A stretch of 38,601 bases of DNA. Source: Pseudoxanthomonas mexicana (GTDB taxonomy: Bacteria > Pseudomonadota > Gammaproteobacteria > Xanthomonadales > Xanthomonadaceae). Location of the stretch: contig NZ_LSIF01000079.1 in the NCBI RefSeq assembly GCF_001556105.1, positions 1 through 38,601 on the forward strand. Reading direction: 5' to 3'. Under the pieces are notes generated by a model. It was not told where the DNA came from, did no database searches, and worked only from the letters and a program-made list of their open reading frames with translations. The position numbers were made by a program, and so were the translations under genes. Positions 35,719 to 38,601 of the stretch are shown here, one piece after another. The first letter of the stretch is position 1. Every line of letters begins with the position of its first letter.

Positions 35719-36873
35719 TCAGGTATCCAGGAAGCGCTCGATCACGTCGTTGGTGAATCGGCGGCCCAGTGCCGTGGGACGCACATGGGTGTCGGACAGT
35801 TCCAGCCAGCCCTGCTGCAAGGACTGTTCCAGTGCCGGCGCGATACTCGACACTGGCAAGCCGGTGGTGGCGATGAAGTCGGCCAGCGCGAAGCCTTCCT
35901 GCAAGCGCAACGCATTGAGCATGAACTCGAACGGCCGGCGATCGGGCGTGATGTCGTCATCACCGCCGATCGCCTGTGGGGTACCGGCGGCGGCGAGATA
36001 GGCCGCGGGATGTTTGATCTTCCAGCGGCGCAGGACCTGCTGCGTGGCGCCCAGGGTGATCTTGCCGTGTGCGCCGGCACCGATGCCGACGTAATCGCCA
36101 TAACGCCAATAATTGAGGTTGTGCGCGCAGCGGCGCCCGGGTCGCGCGTACGCACTGACTTCGTAGTGCTGGTAGCCGGCATCGGCCAGCAAGGCTTGGC
36201 AGTGTTCCTGCATGTCCCAGGCGTGGTCGTCGTCGGGAATGCCCTTCGGCGGCCGCGAGAAGAACACCGTGTTCGGTTCCAGCGTCAGCTGGTAGTGCGA
36301 AATGTGCGCCGGCTGCAACGCGAATGCGCGGTGCAGGTCGTGCTCGGCCATGGCCAGCGTCTGGCCGGGCAGGGCGTACATCAGGTCGAGGTTGAAGTTG
36401 TCGAAGCCGGCATCCTGCGCCAGCTTCACCGCATGCTCGGCTTCCTGGCTGTCGTGGATGCGGCCGAGCTTCTTCAGGCTCTCGTCGTCGAAGCTCTGGA
36501 TGCCGAAGCTGATACGGTTCACGCCGGCGGCACGGTAGTTCTCGAAACGCCCGTGTTCGGCGGTGCCGGGATTGGTTTCGAGCGTGATCTCCAGCCCCGG
36601 CGCGAAGCGCAGCCGGCTGCTGGCGCCCTGCAGGAAGCGGTCGATCGCCTCCGGTGGAAACAGGCTGGGGGTTCCGCCACCGAAGAACACGCTGTGCACG
36701 GTGCGGCCCCAGACCAGCGGCAGGTCGTGGTCGAGGTCGCGCAGCAGGGCGTCGACGTAGTCGTCGAATGGCAGCTCACCCTTGCCCTGGTGCGAATTGA
36801 AATCGCAGTATGGACATTTGCGCACGCACCACGGCATGTGCACGTAGAGCGACAGGGGCGGTGGGATCAGCAT
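35719..36873 (-). CDS. hemW: Radical SAM heme chaperone HemW
   Basis: A 384-aa radical-SAM protein of the HemN-like group. CVRKCPYC places the 4Fe-4S ligands at Cys16, Cys20 and Cys23. FFGGGTPS is the SAM-binding GGE-like motif. NRISFGIQSF and NLDLMYALPGQT are typical of HemW. It lacks the extra N-terminal segment of true coproporphyrinogen dehydrogenase HemN, so it is assigned as the heme chaperone that delivers heme to membrane proteins. It is the last gene of the rph-VOC-rdgB-hemW operon, three bases after rdgB. The order rdgB-hemW is widely conserved in proteobacteria. Confidence 0.94.
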   Translation of the reverse strand: MLIPPPLSLYVHMPWCVRKCPYCDFNSHQGKGELPFDDYVDALLRDLDHDLPLVWGRTVHSVFFGGGTPSLFPPEAIDRFLQGASSRLRFAPGLEITLETNPGTAEHGRFENYRAAGVNRISFGIQSFDDESLKKLGRIHDSQEAEHAVKLAQDAGFDNFNLDLMYALPGQTLAMAEHDLHRAFALQPAHISHYQLTLEPNTVFFSRPPKGIPDDDHAWDMQEHCQALLADAGYQHYEVSAYARPGRRCAHNLNYWRYGDYVGIGAGAHGKITLGATQQVLRRWKIKHPAAYLAAAGTPQAIGGDDDITPDRRPFEFMLNALRLQEGFALADFIATTGLPVSSIAPALEQSLQQGWLELSDTHVRPTALGRRFTNDVIERFLDT

Positions 36874-36876
36874 GGG

Positions 36877-37470
36877 TCAGGACAGGTCGGGCAGCCGCTG
36901 CCTGAGCCCGGCCAGCGCCTTGCCGCGGTGGCTGATGCGGTTCTTCTCGGCCAGCGGCATGTCCGCCGCGGTCTGCCCGCGCTGCGGGTCGAAGAACACC
37001 GGGTCGTAGCCGTGGCCGCCGCTGCCGCGGCGCTCGTGCAGGATGCGGCCGCGCCACTCGCCTTCGACGATCAGTGGCTGCGGGTCGTGCGCGTGGCGCA
37101 GCAGCACCAGCACGCAGTAGAAATGCGCGCCACGCTGCTCGCCGGCGACGTCCTTCAGCGCATCCAGCAGCTTGTCGATGTTGCGGTCCGCATTGCCGTG
37201 CTCGCCGGCGTAGCGCGCCGAGTACAGGCCGGGTGCGCCATTGAGCGCATCCACGCAGATGCCGGAGTCGTCGGCCAGCGCGGGCAGGCCGGTCTGCAGG
37301 CTGGCGTGGCGCGCCTTGATCAGTGCGTTCTCGACGAAGGTGGTGCCGGTCTCGTCGGCGTCTTCCACACCCAGGTCGGATTGCGCGACCAGTTCGATGC
37401 CGGTATCCGCCAGCAGGCCGCGGAGTTCTTCCAGCTTGCCCCGGTTGGAGGAGGCGAGGACGAGTTTCAT
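36877..37470 (-). CDS. rdgB: dITP/XTP pyrophosphatase (non-canonical purine NTPase)
   Basis: A 197-aa Ham1-type enzyme that hydrolyses dITP, ITP and XTP to the monophosphates and PPi, keeping deaminated purines out of nucleic acids. SSNRGKLEEL is the substrate-binding Ser/Thr-Asn-x-x-Lys loop, TGTTFVENALIKARH and ALADDSGICVDALNGAPGLY with SARYAG hold the catalytic acids, and GGHGYDPVFF and SHRGKAL close the site. All are standard. It lies six bases after the VOC gene and three before hemW. Confidence 0.97.
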   Translation of the reverse strand: MKLVLASSNRGKLEELRGLLADTGIELVAQSDLGVEDADETGTTFVENALIKARHASLQTGLPALADDSGICVDALNGAPGLYSARYAGEHGNADRNIDKLLDALKDVAGEQRGAHFYCVLVLLRHAHDPQPLIVEGEWRGRILHERRGSGGHGYDPVFFDPQRGQTAADMPLAEKNRISHRGKALAGLRQRLPDLS

Positions 37471-37476
37471 CGCAGG

Positions 37477-37866
37477 TCAGCCCTTGGGTTGCAGCAGGTC
37501 CCAGCGGTTGCCGTAGGCATCGCGGAACACGGCGACGGTGGCATAGACCTCTTCGCGCGGCGTTTCAAGGAAATCGACACCCGCCGCGGTCATGCGCGCG
37601 TGGTCGCGCCAGAAATCGTCCGTCTGCAGGAAGAAGCCGACGCGTCCTCCGGTCTGGTCGCCGATGCGCGCGCGCTGCTCGTCCGTCGTCGCGACCGCCA
37701 GCAGCAGGTCGGTGCTGCCGTCGCCGGTCGGCGCCATCCGCACCCAGCGCTTGCCGCCGCCGAGGTCGGTGTCCTCGCGCAGCTCGAAGCCCAGCGCCTC
37801 GCGGTAATGCGCGATGGCGCGGTCGTAGTCGTCGACCAGCAGGGTCACCAGGCTCAGCAGCGCCAT
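37477..37866 (-). CDS. VOC (glyoxalase/bleomycin-resistance-like) protein
   Basis: A 129-aa single VOC-fold protein with two beta-alpha-beta-beta-beta modules: LVTLLVDDYDRAIAHYREAL and GFELREDTDLGGGKRWV, then GGRVGFFLQTDDFWRDHARM and FRDAYGNRWDLLQPKG. The final D-x-x-G-N-x-W-x-L-x-Q is characteristic. The usual metal-binding residues are not fully evident, so ligand and activity are unknown. It lies four bases after rph and six before rdgB, so it is cotranscribed. The ATG at 37866 fits the domain start; longer frames overlap rph. Confidence 0.9.
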   Translation of the reverse strand: MALLSLVTLLVDDYDRAIAHYREALGFELREDTDLGGGKRWVRMAPTGDGSTDLLLAVATTDEQRARIGDQTGGRVGFFLQTDDFWRDHARMTAAGVDFLETPREEVYATVAVFRDAYGNRWDLLQPKG

Positions 37867-37870
37867 CGTC

Positions 37871-38596
37871 TCAGCCCGCCAGCGCCGCGCGCTGGGCGGC
37901 GAACAGTTCGCCAATGCCCTTCTCGCCGAGTGCGAGCAGCGCATCGAGTTCGTCGCGGCGGAACGCATGGCCTTCGGCGGTGCCCTGCAGTTCGATGAAG
38001 CCGCCGCCGTCGTTCATCACCAGGTTCATGTCGGTGTCGCAGTCGCTGTCCTCGGGGTAATCCAGGTCCAGCACCGGCACGCCACGGTAGATGCCTACCG
38101 AGACCGCCGCGACGGCGCCATGCACCACGTCGCGCTTGATCTCGTTGCGGCCCTTCAACCAGTTCACCGCGTCCACCAGTGCCACGTAGGCGCCGGTGAT
38201 GGCGGCGGTACGCGTGCCGCCATCGGCCTGCAGCACGTCGCAGTCCAGCGTGATGGTGCGTTCGCCCAAGGCGCCGCGGTCCACGCAGGCGCGCAGGGTA
38301 CGGCCGATCAGGCGCTGGATCTCCAGCGTGCGCCCGCCCTGCTTGCCGCGCGAGGCTTCGCGGTCGCTGCGGGTGTGGGTGGAGCGCGGCAGCATGCCGT
38401 ATTCGGCGGTCACCCAGCCTTCTCCCTTGCCGCGCAGGAAGCCCGGCACCTTGTTCTCCACCGTGGCCGTGCACAGCACGCGGGTGTGGCCGAAGCTGAC
38501 CAGGACCGAGCCCTCCGCGTGGCGGGTGTAGTTGCGCAGGATGCTGACGTCACGCATCTGGTCCGGCAGGCGGCCACTGGGGCGGGAGAAGGACAT
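37871..38596 (-). CDS. rph: Ribonuclease PH
   Basis: A 241-aa phosphorolytic 3'-5' exoribonuclease that trims tRNA 3' ends. [20 protein letters not shown], the segment [40 protein letters not shown] and the substrate loop [18 protein letters not shown], then [20 protein letters not shown], match RNase PH throughout. Length is standard. AGAAGGACATG-type context cannot be judged because the window ends five bases upstream of the start, but the ATG at 38596 aligns with the family N-terminus. It heads the operon with VOC, rdgB and hemW. Confidence 0.96.
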   Translation of the reverse strand: MSFSRPSGRLPDQMRDVSILRNYTRHAEGSVLVSFGHTRVLCTATVENKVPGFLRGKGEGWVTAEYGMLPRSTHTRSDREASRGKQGGRTLEIQRLIGRTLRACVDRGALGERTITLDCDVLQADGGTRTAAITGAYVALVDAVNWLKGRNEIKRDVVHGAVAAVSVGIYRGVPVLDLDYPEDSDCDTDMNLVMNDGGGFIELQGTAEGHAFRRDELDALLALGEKGIGELFAAQRAALAG

Positions 38597-38601
38597 GGGG
38601 G

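Noticed and set aside
35320..37998. An 892-codon plus-strand frame across hemW, rdgB and VOC
   Set aside because: It crosses three well-supported genes on the other strand and contains no recognisable domain.

Overview
The window is a GC-rich chromosomal segment of a gammaproteobacterium, most probably family Xanthomonadaceae (Pseudoxanthomonas, Stenotrophomonas, Xanthomonas or Luteimonas type). The indications are the protein sequences, a PPi-dependent phosphofructokinase beside a proton-pumping pyrophosphatase, the PepQ type, scattered GTGGGAGCGACGT palindromes, and the gammaproteobacterial order zapB-like, zapA, 6S RNA, fau next to ygfB-pepP. Genus is not decidable from the sequence alone. 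Nearly everything is housekeeping or conserved accessory sequence; one stretch (about 28.25-31.26 kb) is clearly lower in GC and looks acquired.

Layout. 1-55: left end of an IS3-type insertion sequence running off the window. 91-5202: pyrophosphate metabolism (hppA with an extra OmpA-like tail, pfp) around three small genes. 5324-8011: adk, mpl and a LON-domain gene. 8021-10752: a divergent pair (DedA/PAP2/LssY-like membrane protein; small RIO/Kdo-kinase-like protein), each with a -10 box exactly six bases before its start codon. 10793-14374: tightly packed SDR, HIT, glyoxalase and cysteine hydrolase genes, then an acetylornithine-type aminotransferase. 14700-17617: HAD hydrolase, hemL, thiE, rubredoxin. 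17702-20068: SirB1-like protein, DUF192 lipoprotein, a gene broken by an in-frame amber codon, and a divergent XRE-type regulator with a palindromic operator candidate. 20093-22836: rpiA, EVE-domain gene, fau, 6S RNA, zapA and a zapB-like gene. 22953-25211: PAS-GGDEF-EAL protein. 25346-27222: ygfB-like gene and pepP. 27227-27540: a dense nest of GCCTCG/CGAGGC repeats. 27695-28180: conserved hypothetical gene. 28260-31118: remnant of an XRE regulator and an SF1A helicase. 31338-38596: pepQ, a DUF1631-PilZ pair, and a compact rph-VOC-rdgB-hemW operon.

How the genes relate. pfp, hppA and adk point to a cell that uses PPi as an energy currency. The zapA/zapB-like/6S/fau and ygfB/pepP genes keep the arrangement known from E. 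coli, with a cyclic-di-GMP gene placed between the two halves. The PilZ and DUF1631 genes give a second possible cyclic-di-GMP connection.

Cautions. A perfect 19-bp hyperactive Tn5/Nextera mosaic end lies inside the ygfB-like gene at 25465-25483; this is almost certainly a sequencing-adapter artefact and that gene should not be trusted locally. The amber codon at 19321-19323 could also be a base-call error. The most interesting biological candidates are the HppA-OmpA fusion, the low-GC island with a helicase carrying a possible GreA-like N-terminal segment, the GCCTCG repeat nest, and the paired candidate leaderless promoters.
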